Assembly (NCBI GenBank): GCA_942486035.1
Contig: CALNXK010000033.1
Location: 3,129,001 to 3,193,000, forward strand
DNA length: 64,000 nucleotides
Source of the DNA: Porites lobata
Lineage: Eukaryota > Cnidaria > Anthozoa > Scleractinia > Poritidae
Direction: 5' to 3'
Part shown: positions 38,227 to 51,300 of the stretch, piece by piece
Position numbering within the stretch: the stretch's first letter is position 1
Layout of the letters: every line of letters starts with the position of its first letter
Position numbers and translations under genes: made by a program
The notes under the pieces: generated by a model
The model's input: the letters and a program-made list of their open reading frames with translations, nothing else
Database searches by the model: none
What the model was told of the DNA's origin: nothing

Positions 38227-39263
38227 CACTACCACTACCACTACCACTACCACTACCACTACCACTACCACTACCACTACCACCACCGCCACCACCACTA
38301 CTACTACTACTACTACCACTACTACGGCCGAGCAAGAGAACGCCTCGATTGAGCACGCCCCTTCCAGATCCCCCTATCCAACATAGCTGTTCTCAGCTCT
38401 TCCTCACTTTCCAAGCTAGTTTCGCTTTTCAGGTTATCTATATATTAAGTAACAGCTGGTCTTCCGATGTTCATGCGTCCACTCATTAGCTGCCAAAGTA
38501 CTAGTTTAGATGCCTCCTCTGCCGGGTGTCTTAAACAATGGCCGGCTAACTTCAACCTTCTGAAACCCACTTTTGATGACACTGGTGGTAAATTGCCCTA
38601 TCTACGGTATTCCAAAACAGACTTTGTTTCTGGATTCCACGCTTTCGATTCTGGATTCTAGTTACTGGATTCACGATTCCTTTGAGTCCGGATTCCAATT
38701 ATTAACGGGATTCCAGATTCCTTGAGCTGGTGTCTGGATTCCAAAGTCCAGGATTCCAGATTCCACAAGAAAAAGTTTCCCCGATTCCGGAAGTTATCCA
38801 GAGCATGTGACGAATCATTGTTCTTTAATAGATGAAATTTGTAGGCGATTTATTTAAGTTTGCTCAAAACAGAGTCCCAAAACAGCAAAAGAGATTTTCA
38901 GGTAATCCTTGACGTTTTACGGATCATTTCTCAATTAAACAGTTTCTGTAGTAACAGCACAACCTAAAGCTATCGTTTCACTTTACTTAAAAGGAAGCTC
39001 TGTGGCCCTTTTTTATTTTTTGAAAGTAATCAGCATGTCAAGATACAAGATCACTACCTTCCATCTATAAATCCAGTTAAATACCTTGTAAATATGGTCT
39101 TGCCCATTGCATCTTTCATATTTTCCAGCTGTTTCCAAGATTCTCTCAACAACGCTTTGTCTTCATTAGAAATTGGCAGTGAATAGTGTTCGTTAATTAG
39201 GCTGACATCCTTGGGGAAGATCTCTGCTTGATTCTTCAAGTGCAGAGATTTCACACAGCCCAT
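36683..39263 (-). CDS. Globin G2, globin-X-like, predicted N-myristoylated
   Basis: Closest relative of G1 in the window; 187 aa. Exons 39263-39085, 38134-37909, 36841-36683. The first two exons have exactly the G1 sizes (179 and 226 bp), and both introns have the same phases. Distal His92 is in LFLHSKRLM and proximal His124 in LGQRH. The protein starts MGC. The donor of intron 2 reads GTGCGG, weaker than those of its paralogues; a GTAAGT six bases downstream would break the frame, which supports GTGCGG. Intron 1 holds a large TAC/CACTAC microsatellite and intron 2 a 690-bp foldback repeat. A splice acceptor 34 nt before the ATG suggests a 5' UTR intron. It is tail to tail with G1. Confidence 0.92.
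36885..37575. mobile_element. Large foldback element with repeated GCAACAACTCCCAACA units, in G2 intron 2
   Basis: Outer ends have GGACGCAACATTGTTGGCCA and its counterpart GGCCAACAATGTTGCGTTCG. Inside, GTGCAAACGGATGCAACAAC units recur every 50 to 60 bp in both orientations. Overlapping frames of 100 to 175 aa on both strands are a product of the repeat. Confidence 0.85.
38169..38325. repeat. Compound microsatellite (TAC)n-(CACTAC)n in G2 intron 1
   Basis: About 155 bp of trinucleotide and hexanucleotide repeats, only 35 bp upstream of the acceptor of exon 2. Translated, it gives runs of Val, Leu, Ser or Gly, which are not protein. Confidence 0.95.
38600..38790. repeat. Degenerate tandem repeat of CTGGATTCCA
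   Basis: CTGGATTCCA, CTGGATTCTA, CCGGATTCCAA and similar words recur at intervals of 10 to 30 bp. Lies in intron 1 of G2. Confidence 0.7.
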
Positions 39264-39732
39264 TATCACAGAAAATATCCAAGCTGTGCTGAAATCACTG
39301 CGTAGAAAAAGAAAATTATCAAAAATCACCAGCCATTGAAAATGACAATCTTATCTGATACAGGAAGCCCTGGATTCCCTCAACCTCTTTAATCTGTACA
39401 CGAGGCCTGGATGATCCCAATGCATAACTTTGCTCATCATCTTTAGTACACTTTGTTTTCTCTCAAAAATTTTGCCTAAGCATTGTCTTAATTATCTTGG
39501 GACGGCTGAAATATCCAAGAGAAATAAGAAACATAGCTTACGCAGAATTTTGAGGAGCAGACATGGTTTATTATGGGAGACATGCAAATGGTGAATTGTG
39601 GGATCACGACTGAGCAAAGGTCATTGTTTTTTCAAACTCCGCTATGTTTTGAGGGACGAATTTTGGCCCGTTCCCCTGTACAACTTCCAATTATCAGTCA
39701 ATGACAACCTCGTGCCAAGGGTCATCTCGCCG

Positions 39733-39764
39733 CGTTTTCCAATATGCAGCCGCCATATTGGAAA
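39733..39764. repeat. Short inverted repeat before the LINE fragment
   Basis: CGTTTTCCAATATG and its complement CATATTGGAAAACG are separated by a few bases. It may be a small MITE remnant at the 5' junction of the LINE. Confidence 0.5.
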
Positions 39765-39765
39765 A

Positions 39766-40298
39766 CGCTGGGGCGAACGCTGCAGCTAGGCTGCTTATGT
39801 CATGTAAAAAGTATGACCATATTACGCCCGTTTTGATAAATTTACACTGGTTACCAGTAAGATATAGAATTAATTTTAAAATTTTATTACTTACTTTCAA
39901 AGCCCTCTATGGCATGGCACCTAGTTACATCATTGATTTAATTCACACTAAGACTAATCCGCGCTATTTACTGCGCTCTAATGAAGGTCTTTTATTAAAG
40001 CATCCGTCAGGAAAAATGAAAAAGTCATTTGGTGACAGATCCTTCAGCGTGGCTGCACCCACTTTATGGAACGCTCTTCCTGTTAGCCTCCGCAGCATCA
40101 AATGTATTTCTACTTTTAAATCTAATCTTAAAACTTATCTTTTTAAATTAGCTTTTAATATCTCTTAGATATTAAATATATTTGTATACTTTTAATATTT
40201 GTATAGTTTTTAGGTTATTTATTGTTGTAATGCGCTTTTGATCACCTAGCATGTTAAAAGGCGCACTATAAATGAATAAATTATTATTATTATTATTA
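39766..40298 (+). mobile_element. 5'-truncated LINE (non-LTR retrotransposon) 3' end
   Basis: The frame ending at 40168 encodes the C-terminal region that follows the reverse transcriptase domain in CR1/L2/jockey-type LINEs, with LHWLPVRYRINFKILLL, then RSFSVAAPTLWNALP, then a KTYLF end. The catalytic YxDD part is absent, as in typical truncated copies. A TTA-type microsatellite tail follows at about 40274-40298, consistent with the 3' end of such an element. The exact 5' junction is unclear; a short inverted repeat lies just before it. Confidence 0.85.
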
Positions 40299-42867
40299 AA
40301 ACGTGAAGTCCCTGGGCACAAGTTTCCCAAAATATTCCCTTCGTGCTTGCTACTCGGACCCATTAATTCTGTCGCCAATGATGAATAATTTTGTTTTTGT
40401 TGTATCTTTTTGTACGTTTTCTACCCAATCTGGTTGTCTATTCGATCATTTGAGAATTTATAGAAAAATTGACTCGAAAAAGGTCTCAAGTTCGACTAAC
40501 GGCTCAAAATTGGCTTCCTTTTCCAGTATCAGATGAAATGCTACTTTTCGTGTTCAATACATCTCATATATATTTCAAATATATAAAAAAAGTTTTCTTA
40601 AATTAGGAATGTTGATGAAATTTCGATTACGTATCTTGTGTCCACTGTCACTGAACTCATACAAACAAAAACGCTTCCTTGAAACTGCAAAAAGGTCAAT
40701 TTGTTTTGACTTTTGACAAACGCAGGTTCAATAACTTATTACTGAAGCAACAATATTCTCGTTTCTTTTTTTTTCGTTTTCCTTCCCTCTGTTTTGTCAT
40801 GATAAAAAGCGCCTTCTTTTGTTTTCTTTGATCTCTAGGTTGATGATAAAGATTTCAAAAAAGACGAAATTTTCTCATAATCATTTGAAGAAACCCATTT
40901 CGTGAGAATGAAATAAAGAAAATAATAACGCGGTACTTAAAATAAATAACGAGAACTCAGTACTTTGAATTATAAGATGCAAATATGAAAGCGAACTTTA
41001 TCAAGACAATGAATGAAGTAAAACATGCCATCCTGAGTAAACATTTACTTTTACCGTTCTAGAACGAAAATCTCTAACTGGGATAACGGTGAAGATGTGG
41101 AAAACAACTTGCCAGTTTGTAGGTGAAGAATTTACTGTATCATGCTAAGGTTAAAAGATAGTGCAAACACGGCGTTGACATGCAAACAAAACAATGTATT
41201 TCCCTTGTCATTACCGTTTTACGATTGAGTAAATCTCGAGCGAAAATGAAACACAACACACCTTGTAAAGTTGCCAGTTTAAAGGAAAAGCAATTTCACT
41301 GTTTGAAATTGAGAAGGAAGGCTGTAACACCGGGTGTAACACTAATAAATGTTGATCCGATATGCGTACTAAGTACGTCACGACAACTTGTAACAACTTT
41401 CCAGTGAGTTAGAGAAGAGGAAAATAGAATACTGAAAAATTTAATAAAAACGACACTTACGTCACTGCCAACTATCCTTTGAAATAAAAGGTGTGTTGAA
41501 AATATTAATTTTCACTTGACTTTAGAGGCTTCTCGTAATAAAATGACCATGCACAAACTAAATGTTATTAACATTGACACAACGCTTACCTTCACTTAAA
41601 GAAAAAAAAATCTATGTAGTTGTTGAGGCCACTTCGTGTGCCGAACCTATTAAAGGTACAACGTTTATTTTACCGGATATATTTTGATGTTTATGACCAA
41701 AAAAGACATTAAACATGCTAAACGACTACTATATTTGCGTCGCGCGGCAACTGTGCGTGCCAGGTCAATTTACACCAAAAAAGCAACTGCTATAGGTCGG
41801 TTGTACATTCAATCTGGCAAAATGCGGCCCAATTTACTTCTAGCTCTATTTTTCCTTTGTTTACAGCTCCTTGGGTTGTTTGTGGATTCACACTGCTTTT
41901 TTACTGCTTTTTTCTTCCAGATTGTGTTTTAATTACTGTCGTTAATGTAATGGTCGTTACAAACGAAATCAGCCAATCACCAGTCATTGAAAACATTTGG
42001 TTCATTCAAGGCGCGGAAAATTGTAAATCCGGTACCATTTGTGCGAAAAACCTGACCGACGTATTTCACAATAGAAGTTCCCGATATATATATTACAGTG
42101 TTTATATCAATCAAAATGGATATTTTACGCAAATCACGTTACATGCATAAGTACTTAATTATTGCTTACTGTTTGTTGTTATACTGGTCAGGGAGAAACT
42201 TGGAAATTTAAAACCAAAATTGGCTTTGGAACAGCCGCAGGATTAGCAGCTGAAGAACGCAAATGTCACAGTAATTTAGTCCTTATTTAGTCTTATAATC
42301 GGGCTGTTTCTTCTTGGATTTACAAATTCTGGCAAGGATTGCCAGAGTGAAGGATAGCTTTATCCTTAGCCTTTGTTTGTTTTGCAAAAAAAAAATCTGT
42401 CTACAGGAAGCAATTTCAAGTGCGATTTTTTTTCACTTTTTTCAAAATTTTCTCAACTGTCACCCAAGTTCAAAGAATATTTGGAGGCCTACAATATTTT
42501 GGCAGGCGATAAGATTCCTTTGTTCCTTGACAGGGCTATTTTTCGCCGGGTCATCTTATTTCCCGAGCATGACCATTAGAGTTCCTTTAATTGACGTTTT
42601 TAGTTATTTTTTTATTTTCTTTTTTAACTTTTAAAACGTTTTTTAATTTTTTTTCACCGAATACGACTTTATCACCGATTTAGCACTGATTTATCATTTA
42701 ATCCGTGAGCCCCAAAATTAAAACATTGCGGCAATTTTGTAACGCAGGATTATAGTCATATATCCTGCAAGTATATTTTGTGACTGTTTTTGCTGTTCAC
42801 ACCCTTACAGGAATGTGATTTTGTCCGCTTAATCATTAGGTATAAAGCTGCAGTTCCTAAGCTCTAT

Positions 42868-42933
42868 CTTGTTATACTCCCTGATGAAGTCTGCGGTATG
42901 ATCAGATGAAACCGGTCGGAGAAATAAAACAAG
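42868..42933 (+). ncRNA. Hammerhead-like ribozyme motif with palindromic stem III
   Basis: CUGAUGA is at 42881-42887, GAAA at 42908-42911 and a GUC ending at 42917. Stem II is GUCUG (42889-42893) with CAGAU (42903-42907), five pairs, with one extra A after the core. Stem III is the self-complementary ACCGGU at 42911-42916, which has no loop and would need a dimer. Stem I pairs CUCC (42877-42880) with GGAG (42918-42921), then CUUGUU (42868-42873) with AACAAG (42928-42933). This layout resembles hammerheads of Penelope-like retroelements. No retroelement coding sequence is seen beside it. Confidence 0.6.
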
Positions 42934-44749
42934 TGAACAATACTCGCGTTGCTTTCTGCTGCTCACTAGCGTTCATTTAAAAATTTAAAAAAAATTAAAA
43001 TTTAATAAAACTTTAAAAATTTGATTCAGATTCAGATGCCGATTCAGATGCCGAGCAAGGCTGCAAAAACGAAAAATTGCTGTATACAAAAATGTCTATT
43101 TTTTTTTTGCAAACCCCAGCAAACACTATTTTTCTTCATAGTACGAACAGGGCCTATTAAAGTCATAAGATAAACTTGAACAACCACGGCTGTCCGATAA
43201 GCCTAAAATACAAATTCTTTAACAACTGACCTCCAATTGCCAGTGCATGACTTTTGTCTGGTATGTATTTTTTAAAGTAGTAGTCTCGCTCTTTTGGACG
43301 GTCTATGCATGACAAAAGGCAATTCAAGACGGCGGCGGATTTAGAACTATGACGTCATTCTACGTCATAGACCTCATTACCCCACATGGACAACCTTAGC
43401 GTTTGAAGCGTGGGCATTTTGATACGTGCTACAAGTAATGTAATTTTTGTGCCCTAGTTTTAAGGCTGTTGAAATTATGCGAAGCGGGCGGTATTCTGTC
43501 TTCCCACAACACAACACAACACAATAAGATCTGATATCCGGACTAAAGAGAGTACGTGGGTAACTCTCAAAAACTCCAAGATATGAATTCTTATCGGCAA
43601 TTGAATATATGCTTCATGTTGTAATGTCAATTAAGTCGGCATTTTTTGCCCTTTCAAAAGTCACTCGGATTGAAAGTAGGTTTGATCGTTGTTAGTCAGT
43701 ACTTGAACAAATGCTAAATTTGAAAACATGGCGGAGCTGTTTCAACGCATGCATTGGAAATGGATTGAATTGTGAGCAGTCCCTCATCAATATACGGCTA
43801 CGAAGCATTATTATAAGAAGGTTTAAGGAAATAAGAGTTTTAGAAACAAATTATAAGTGCAATTTAATCGTCATAAGTATTTTCTTTAGAATTTGCATTT
43901 TGCCTGAGGTTTTACAATCAATAAGATCGTGCTCAGGTGCATCTGATTGGCACGGTACAACGTGGCATCTTCGTTTGCTTCTATCTTTTCACTTTCTACT
44001 GAAGAAATTATTTATTTTATACACTGGAAAATTAAGAGGACGAAGAACTGTGGTATGAGGATTACAAGCTTAGATTATTTTTTGTTTTTCATATGGTAAT
44101 GACGTTCATTACAAATTGTTCGTTTTGCTATTATCTTTTTTTATCTTTTGCGCGCTCGGAAATTTAAATTTGTCCAAAATTCCATTGTTCCTAAATTCTA
44201 AAATATCCTAACCAAGGAGAAGAAAATACTAAAAATCATTTCAAAAATGAGAGTGGATAGTTACGTTCGTGTCTCTTGATGAGCGTAGCTGTCTCTCTGC
44301 GTTATTAATTGCTGCAAAATTCTTTTTAACCTTGATAGGGGTCGAAATGGTCTTTAGATAGCGGTATGTTTGAAGTAAGATTGACCTTCGTTGATTTCTT
44401 AAGTCACCTAATCATAATTTTAATGGCTTTCTACTGACGCTGTAGAATGGCCGCTGCAATTAATGGTACGTTTGCAACAACGCGTTTAATTCCGGAAACA
44501 CAACTGAGATGATTTTGTCTTAAAAAACATTATCAAAACCATAATAATATCGGGTTATGATAACCTTAAATCAACCCACGAGACCGTACTGTTTTTTTTT
44601 TCGTGCTAAGGATGTCAAAGTGTCAACACAGAATGCATTCAACTATAATATGATTTGAAAAGCATTGTCATAAATCTTTAGTTTTCGGTACTACGTAATC
44701 TCTGATCTCTTTGATACCTTTGTCACTACATTTTTTGTAGATTTCTTTA

Positions 44750-44890
44750 TGTACACCCCTAAGCAACAACTGAATTTGCAAATATAGAGACTTTCCGTCA
44801 CAAGGACCTTAAGTGACACGAAAGCTGCAATTTACACCCACAAAAGTGAAACGACGAGCACCCCCGTCAAATTAAATGGTGGTCCCCCCG
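44750..44890. mobile_element. Degenerate end of a family A MITE
   Basis: CGACGAGCACCCCCGTC followed by a run of C resembles the right end of the element at 42-462. The other end is not recognised. Confidence 0.5.
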
Positions 44891-47800
44891 GTTTATAAAT
44901 TAGAGGTGGGCAAAGTGTGCTCAAAATAATGAGTCTGCTATGTGATTCATACCGAATTTGAAATTTTCTCTTATAATGCACTCAGGTAAGCCAGTCTTAA
45001 ATAATGCGCCATTAAAGACGCGATTTTTCGTTAGTTAAATTTGACATAAATAGAAAAGGTTGCAAAGTTAGGTTACAGAACTTCGTGAAAACCACAAAGG
45101 GCTCTTCACACTGATATATTTGACATGTTCCTCAATTTGATTTCACGAGGTAATTTTATTGATATCTTGACGTCGTGTTACGCGGTTTTTAAGTGCATAT
45201 CTTAAGTCTATCTTTAACATGAGAGACAATCACTTCATTCGACCACAATTTGTAAAGTCTTTTTTGTTGTATTCGCTTCGAGTACAAAATAGTTCGTATT
45301 TATTACTGTAACCACTTAGAACGGAAGATAATACAGCACTTAATTGGGTTAAAGGTCGTTTATATGGTGAAAAAAATTAATCACAAATGGAAAACTTCAA
45401 AAAGTTAAGGCTAAAATTTTCAAGATGAAACATCAAGCATGTGAGGCAAAGCGAAGCTCACGTTATAAAGCTTTTAAAGCAGCATCAACGCTGTTACGAT
45501 TTCTGATTAAAACACGCTAGCCCGTGTTCACTAGCAACGTCAGAGAAGCAGTCTCTGTGAAATACAATTCATTTAAAAGCTTTCCACTGATCAGGCATCT
45601 TAAGCTCACAGTTAGTCTGTCCGAGTCAGTGTCATATCTATCTGTTTTCGGCTGGAAACGCAGTTGATCATCCGGTGTTTTCATTTTCCACTAAATGAAA
45701 TTCGACACTGACGCATTCTAAACTTAATCGGAAGGAAAATCCAACCTCAATTTGCACTATTACCTCTCAGAATTTCTCTTTTTTAATGACCAGACTCGCA
45801 CTGATCATGTGCGCTACCCTTTGTGAGCTTAAGCAAAAATTTCAATTACGAACTGAATTACACACAACTGACCGACACGCCGCACTTAAGTATGTTCTTT
45901 ATTACAAGTCCAGAACATTTTCACTTTGCGCGGGCTCAAATTAAAAAGGGAACTTACTTAGTTTTTTTTTCGGCCCCCCCCAGCTAGAGCAAGTGTAACT
46001 CAATTCCAAAGAATTAATTCTTCATTTAGAAAAATTCATTTTTCAATTAGACTTGAAGCTCACAAAAGGTCCATTAGTAAATAAGAAATTTATTTTGCCC
46101 TGGTCAAAACATGTATAAATTGGCAGCCGACGGATATCAAAACTTGAATGAGACACCAATCGCTAAAAAGGTCTTTGGTTTTTATTTTCAAAAAAATTCA
46201 CTGATACAGATACGTGATGAATTGCACATTTACGCTATCATAATTTACGTATTTTAGGGCGTCTGTCTTACAACGTTTACACGCATTGTGTCGATTTCCT
46301 GGGCTTTATAAATAATGATCAGATAAAGTGTATGAAAAGCACTTCTTGTTGTGGCAACACATTTGTCAGAAGACCAAAGACTGAGTAGCAAAAGGACAAA
46401 AAAAAACTTGGAAGGTATTTGCCCCTCTTTTTCATTACTACATATGTGGAGGTGCATGATCTCTGTCTTATTTGATATATAGACTTAATGTGGTATTTCG
46501 GTGTCTTTGGCAATAATCACAGCCTTCATATGACTCAAAAATTATGCACTGATTAAAACAGCTTTCAAAAATGGTCTCCAATGAAGATCCAGTAGTGCAT
46601 TTTAATTTTTTTGAAATGCCCTAAAACGAAGTCAACGGAATGAAGAAATATAGAAGTTAAATTCACAATGAACACGCTATATATTTTGACCAGACTAAGC
46701 TGAACTTAATGGATTACTATTAACAAAACCAAACAATTAAAATTTCATTTCGGATATACAGTATTTTCTCAGTTTTAAGTATTCAAACTCTTTTTAATAT
46801 CTGTTTGATGTCTTATTCCGGAGCTGATTGCCATTGCTGAGATAAAGAGGAACGACAACTTCCTCAAATAGTTTTCAAATGTAAAAACGGCAATTGCCGG
46901 TAGCTTTTTTAGCCAACTGCTGTAAATTCGGTGAAAATTGGTCAGTCAAGAGTTGAAAAACGCAAAACACTTGTGCGCAATGCGTTCAAACACAGTATTT
47001 CAAGGGCATCATGGTTCATTCTCAGTCTTACTCGTACAATTCCTTTCTTGTAACAATTTGCATTGTATTTTTTCCATTTTTAAACTCAGAGCTTCACTTT
47101 TTATCATTTTTTGATAACTAAAGATCTCAACTACCATTAGAAACTTACGTGTTAAACGTATCATCAAATAACGTTACGTTGTTACTTTAGAGGTTTTATT
47201 TGGTTGTTAACATCATTGGAGTTTATCTACAAGCTATATTTTTCAAGCTTGTTTATAACTCTTGAACGAAAAAACGCCGAAAATGAAAACCATAAAGAAG
47301 TTTTGAAAATCGCAACCTAGTTACCACAGACAAAATCTTACGAAAGTTTGCTTGAAATTCTTCTTTGACATGCTGTAAAATAGACGAAGATCTAGGAGTG
47401 TTCCATGCACATCGGATAAAACACCCTGTTCCGTGTTTGGTATATTTTATCAGTTGGATATCTGAATAACATGAAAGCCAAGAAGAAATAAAACTCAGAA
47501 TGACTGAATCATATCCTTTCAGCTTTTGACATTCGTTACATGAAGGAAAGATTTTATTTACAAGGTTCTGGTTATTTACAGTATAAGCATTACACATTAC
47601 GTTACGGCAGACGTACAGGTCTGAAGAAAAAACGTTCTATATACATGTTTTCCTGTCTGAGAAATGTTTTAAAAACGCCTTGTTAGAACTGAAGTTGTGT
47701 AAAAAAGAGAATTGTGTATAATGCTTCATTTCTCGAAGACAGCGGGAATATATCCGTTTTCAAGAAACACTTCCTTCGTTGGCTCATCATGTAAATTTTT

Positions 47801-48372
47801 GTTGGAATTGGAGTAAGTGCCGATAGCCTCAAACAATATCCTTTTCCAAAAAGCTGGTCAATTCCATTGCAGCATGAATTTTTGAAAGTCATAAGATTTA
47901 AAACTCTTCCGTATTCGTTATTCTGTTGTTTGACCTATTCTAGCGTTATTGATAAGTTTTGATTATTTTTCCTTTTTCTTGTGATAAGAAGAAAATGCCG
48001 AGTTGACATGGCGGATCCAATATGGCGGATTTAGAAAATTGTCCGGTAACATTTTTTGCAATGATCGCTTTTAAAAGCGCCACTGACTCAGTATCCAAGA
48101 ATGAATTCATTAAATATATATACAAATACAAACTATTTCATTCTAAAAATAAAACGAATACAGGTGAAACTCTGCAGAACGGCCACCTTGGGAACAGAAG
48201 AAACCATTGTGGAGAGGTCAAAATGTGGCTTGTCCGCCAAAAAGGTGGCCGTTGTAACAGAAGTGGCCGTTGTGGGAAGGTGGTATACTGGGAAGGCTAT
48301 CTTTGCAGGGTTATGTGGTGTGAAAAATGAAGGCTCCTCGGCAAAGACCAGGAGAGCGTAAGTTTTTTCTTT

Positions 48373-51300
48373 TCACGTTGATTGAAGACCTTTTAACATC
48401 GTCGATAAAATAAAACGGAAAAGCTTGTTCCACGCTTCCTCTGTTTCGTGTGTCCACTGGTGATTCAGTAGTTCTTTCAAAGTAAACATTAGTGATTCTT
48501 GCATCGCCTGTGAAAGTAAGTAAAGGAAAGACTGAAAATGTTTACTCCTTGATCGAGATAAGGTGAGGTGATTTACCGTTCTAACTTTTGAATCTGTGGA
48601 TGAAATCTAATCTCGTCCCGGGTTTTCCCCTATGTGGAATGAAATCCTGTGCTTTTACCATTCAAGCACTATGTCCAGAAATGTAAGTAGGAAGTTAGGT
48701 ACTTTATATTAGACACAATTACTTGTAAAAACTGCAATTAGTTGTTTATTTTTGACCAGTAAAAGAAGTTTTGTAAATTTAAATTGTGTAAACGAAGGCT
48801 TGTTCTTTGTATACAGTAGAACCCGGTATCTCGAACTCTGAAGGAAAACGAAACAAAATTTCAGTGAAATTTTGATCAATGGGGGATTCCGGCGGGGAGT
48901 TTATCCGAGTTCGAATTTTAGAGGTTCTACTGTACTTTCATACACTGCTTGAAATGTGAACAGATTAGACTACGCAATCTCGTTTTCTAAGAGTCAAATA
49001 TTTACTCACTGAAAACTTAAATATTCAGTTTAGTATTTAATGATGCTTATTTATACTAAACATTAAGCATTCACTTTAACTATTCTTGGAAGGTGCCCAC
49101 TTAGATAGTTACTATTCAGTGTTTCTTACATCAAGATGGGCTGGTTTCAATGCCCGAGTCTTGTGTCTCCTTCCCAGTTCCTCGAGGTAACCAGCAAAGC
49201 TGAACGCGTCATCCAATGAGGTGACTGCATTTTCGACAGCTTTCATAACTCTTTTCGCATGACCGTACAGCGCCGTTGTATTCTCGAGTTCTGTTGGCTC
49301 CACTCCTTTGAATTCTGGAAACAGCTTTTGGTAATCAGGGTTTAGCTCAAAGAATCTAAAAGTTCGGAACATACGGAGAAATTGTTACAAAAAGTGTAGG
49401 AAAAGCGGTCTTCTGCGGTATTTTTCAACTGTCCCTCTAGCGGGAGGTGGATGGGGGTGGTTGTCTACCGAGGCGCAAAAGTTCTAACATATATATCTAG
49501 TGCTATGCACCGACAATGAGAGCGGTAGTTGTTTTAGTTTTCACGAAAATAAGTGGGATAAGAATAAAAATGTAATTTTTGAAAATAAAAGACGTCGCTT
49601 AGCGAGAGCTTTTGTCTACGTGAAATTGACATTGGTTCCGGCTTGGATATGTCGAGTGAACTTTTAGGTTTTTCTCCTTGTTTTGCACATCTAGAAAAGA
49701 AATTATATTCTACCCGCCATATTTTGTCACTTTTTTGATATTTGTTGGTACAGCTGCTTCAGTTGTCGCTAAAATGTCGTCTTCCGAAACTGTCCTCTCG
49801 AAACGGTGCGCCATCTTGACCCCTGGCTCAAAACAGCGAATGGCCAAATATATTGCGATTTACGAGATCCACAAATGCATTCAAAACCTCGCGCAAATTG
49901 CTATCAACTGATTTGGTAAATGGTAAATATACATATCGTGGCACAGTGTTTTTAATGGTAGGTGATACACACTGACCAAGTGAAAACAGTCAAAATGAAG
50001 GTGGTTTACCGCGGTAGCGGCCAAGCGTATAGTGAGTCTTTTAGGCGGGAAATATTTGAAGCTACGCTTCTGATTGGATGGTTTGTCGTGGAATCAACAG
50101 CTGTCACTCGACGTCAAGGTCGCTTCGTTAAATCATTTTCACGTTTCCATATTTATCCCCCACGGAAAATTTATTTAGAGGAGAGAAGGCCACCTACACT
50201 GGACTATTGTCTTGCTCAGAGTAAACGCTACTCGGGACTTTAAGATGCCACGACGGCGACAACACCGAGAAGGTCAAAAAAGCAATAGGTTAAATAGGCA
50301 AAACAACAACTCTGCACGTGCATCACGCTTTTTTGTACATTTCTTTGTCGTTACTGCACGACTACGACGGGACAAAAACCTAATTTCACGTTTTATGGAG
50401 GACGTAAACAAGCGAAGGCTAAATTTTCTTTCTCTTTCTGAACTTGAATATGATTCTTAGGAATTAGCGGCTAAAAAAGAGTTCGCTTACATTTGACAAA
50501 GTAAATGAAATGGAGTAATCGTGGCAGAGATTGAAAGAACGCAAATTCACTTTTTAAGCGACGTTTTCGTGGTCGTCCTCGTCGTGGTATCTTAAACTCC
50601 CTACTCATAAGATAGCGCATCCATTCTAGCAAAGTTTTAAATGCAAATGGCATCAAATCAAAAGATTAACAACAGGTGATGACAGTGGCTTTTACCTGGC
50701 AGGCTGATTATTTCCCTCTTAAGTTAAAAGTGTTGTATTCATGAAAATGACAAAGACTGCTGAGTGAGGCTGTAGTAGTTAATTGGATCGATGATCCACA
50801 AATTCGAGTTTTTGAAAATAGATGTTGTACTGGTCTATCTATGTTATGTAAATGTGAAGAAAATTGAATTACGAAATAAAAGCGTAAACTCTCCCGAAAG
50901 CATTACCGCAACTTGTCAGGAGGTAATATTTTTCACTTTGGCGTATTTTATTACGTTTCCCTTAAACTTATTGACGAAGGCAAGGTGCTTTTTTTCGTTG
51001 CCTATTAGTTAATTAAAAGTAGAATTTTGAAATTAAATTTATATCTTTCTGTTGAAAAAAGGCTAAGAGGGATCTCAAGCAATCTTAGTAAAAATATTCG
51101 CTTCCGACGCTTTTTTTCGCTCTTCTTCAAAAATTATAAGAATAAACTATAGAAGATAAATATAAATCTTAAAAGCGTAGTCCATTTGAAGTATGACAAT
51201 TTAAAATGAAAGCCAACAAAAGCCTTTAGTTGTTGTTTTGTATATTTAATTAATTTTGATATTTTAAAAGACAATTTAGGCGACTTTTTAATTTCAATAT

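Larger units (their letters stand above)
40299..48372. other. Long intergenic region between G2 and G3
   Basis: About 8 kb with no recognised protein gene. It holds the hammerhead-like motif at 42868-42933, the MITE A end at 44750-44890 and a short ACACA repeat near 43507. Frames such as 42314-42634, 43711-44058 and 48022-48330 show no family features. Confidence 0.5.

Noticed and set aside
37900..38489. Frames with long Val, Leu, Pro or Ser-Gly runs
   Set aside because: Translations of the TAC/CACTAC microsatellite; only the part on the minus strand at 37909-38134 is real coding sequence (G2 exon 2).
42314..42634. Frames with FSKFSQLSPKFKEYLEAY text
   Set aside because: No family recognised, no splice partners, no conserved motif; two overlapping frames on the same strand.
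43711..44058. Frame of 115 aa on the plus strand
   Set aside because: Low-complexity composition, no motif and no sign of coding constraint; likely chance in AT-rich DNA.
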